From Plectrocnemia conspersa (lineage: Eukaryota; Arthropoda; Insecta; Trichoptera; Polycentropodidae): DNA of 64,000 nt. Under the pieces are notes generated by a model, which searched no databases, was not told the origin of the DNA, and saw only the letters and a program-made list of their open reading frames with translations. The stretch lies in assembly GCA_009617715.1 (NCBI GenBank), contig VTFK01000367.1, forward strand, positions 1 to 64,000. Reading direction: 5' to 3'. Below are positions 62,603 through 64,000 of the stretch, piece after piece; position 1 is the first letter of the stretch; every line of letters starts with the position of its first letter. Position numbers and translations under genes: made by a program.

Positions 62603-64000
62603 TTATAAGATTGTACTAGTTTAAGCCAAGGTATGTGTTAAACACTAGTATCCTATCGTATCGCTACTAGTAGTATAAATTAATGGAAAACTTTCTATGC
62701 TTATTTACGTTGGAAAATATTATATTATCCAAAATATCATTGAACTGCTATTGCATTCTTGTATTTTATAAAAACATACTATTGATATAAAAACCTTGAG
62801 TCATTTTAAAAGCAAATAGTATGTTGTGACTAACAATATAAAATTAACTTTTTTTATATATATGACATGCATATGAATACTGAAATAGTTGGTAAATCAT
62901 TTTATTCGAAGATAACCTTGTTTTTATAAGCGTGTATGATTTTTTAGTGTTTATCAATAATATGTTTTTATTTATTTAATTAGAGAACAAAACAGTTAAT
63001 AATACTTTTAGCCTTTGGATTTCTTAATAACAATTTTAAATTATATCCCTTTATAAAGAAATATTTTAGAAATTCTCATTCCAGTGCAAATCGTTATTGA
63101 AGGATCAAATCGCAAAAATGTTACAATATGGCCTATTTGAGTAGTTAGTATGAACTTTTTCAGAAAAAGTTACATAATAATACATTTAATGAGTTTGAAA
63201 AAATACCTAAAAATTAAGTGTCATAACTTACAAAAATGATTTTTATTGCACAAAGAATCATGAATTTTCTTATCAAATGAAAATTTTCATCAGACAGTGA
63301 TTCATTATTTATTAATAAAATCCTAATGAGTAAGATACGATTGCATAGGAGTTACATAATTCAGAGTGTTTCTTATGTACTTTTCCTCTCTAATCACTAA
63401 TATTCTATATCCATCTCCTTAGACGGAGGCTGTCACTCGCAGACAGACAGCCCAAGTAGGAGGTAGTGTACTGAATCAAAAGCCTGATTAAGTAAGGATC
63501 GTAGTTTCTAATGTAATTAAAATTACACTCATTTTAAATGTGGTGCTTGATAATAAAAAAACAGTGCCTATTTACACTGTAGATCTTTACACAACATGAA
63601 TTGGGAACGTCAAAAACAAAAACAATAATACAAAAATAAATATTTTCTAACAAGGACGAAAGTGAAAATTATATTATATCATAAAAAACTCACATTAGTT
63701 ACAATCCTCATCAATAAGGGGACTAGATGTAAAATATACAGACTAAAAAGCGATCCAAAATAAGTGTTATCGACAATTTGGGTCATGTTTCGTAAAGTAT
63801 TGATTTTTAGATCTTAAACCCTCCGCTACTCGAGTGGCGTCTGTAAGACTGAAGGACGTAATAAACTAAATGTAAAAAAGCATATAACGGAGGTTTAAGG
63901 ACAAGATTTTTTATAAGTAAAATACAAACAATTAAGCTGTGTGGCTAGAACAACAATTATTATAGCTCATCTGTGAGATAAAGAAAATCTAGGTAAACCT
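62603..64000. other. Right edge of the window
   Basis: AT-rich, with no exon or transposase recognised. It carries the small TTAA-bordered insert at 63818-63894. Confidence 0.5.
63818..63894. mobile_element. Tiny TTAA-bordered MITE
   Basis: A 77-bp insert is bordered by TTAA (63814-63817, 63895-63898). Its ends, ACCCTCCGCTA and reversed ACCTCCGTTAT, are imperfectly inverted. A piggyBac-type origin is plausible. Confidence 0.45.

Overview
The window is nuclear DNA from an insect. It is AT-rich, its genes are split by spliceosomal GT-AG introns, and both genes are clear animal orthologues. The order cannot be fixed from this sequence. The dense, short introns of the first gene are unlike Drosophila, and the decayed mariner, hAT, Tigger/pogo, piggyBac-like, Harbinger-like and non-LTR elements are typical of many insect genomes.

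Layout. (1) 1002-26728, plus strand: all but roughly the first 240 codons of the cytoplasmic dynein 1 heavy chain (Dhc64C / DYNC1H1). I traced 79 exons, of which any one mRNA uses 78. They run from the tail through the linker, AAA1-AAA4, the stalk and microtubule-binding domain (MTBD), AAA5-AAA6 and the C-terminus to a stop at 26726-26728. Two exons (18322-18517 and 19566-19764) encode alternative versions of the same 66-67 residues at the stalk tip. Their phases make them mutually exclusive, so the gene should make two dyneins with different MTBDs. Two single-base frame breaks (16419, and 26469-26470) look like assembly or sequencing errors but need checking. (2) 26729-28312: the convergent 3' ends. 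(3) 54397-28313, minus strand: goliath (gol), a PA-domain, one-span, RING-H2 membrane E3 ubiquitin ligase, in 10 coding exons plus a candidate 66-nt cassette exon, with introns up to 15.7 kb. (4) 54.4-64 kb: upstream of gol coding exon 1, with candidate 5' UTR and promoter islands and many transposon remnants.

The two genes share only a tail-to-tail boundary. Dynein 1 is the minus-end motor for vesicles, nuclei, mRNA and spindles, and Goliath-type ligases act on endosomal membranes; no joint function is implied. Repeats fill the large introns. They include a three-copy family with a near-perfect ~190-220-bp palindrome in two copies, two elements whose ends are inverted arrays of short tandem repeats (foldback-like), several MITEs with readable target-site duplications, and nested insertions.

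The most interesting item is the duplicated MTBD exon, together with a 180-nt stretch lacking any AG dinucleotide upstream of its second copy, which suggests a distant branch point. Exon boundaries come from reading splice sites, codon phase and known dynein and goliath protein families; no search or RNA data were available.
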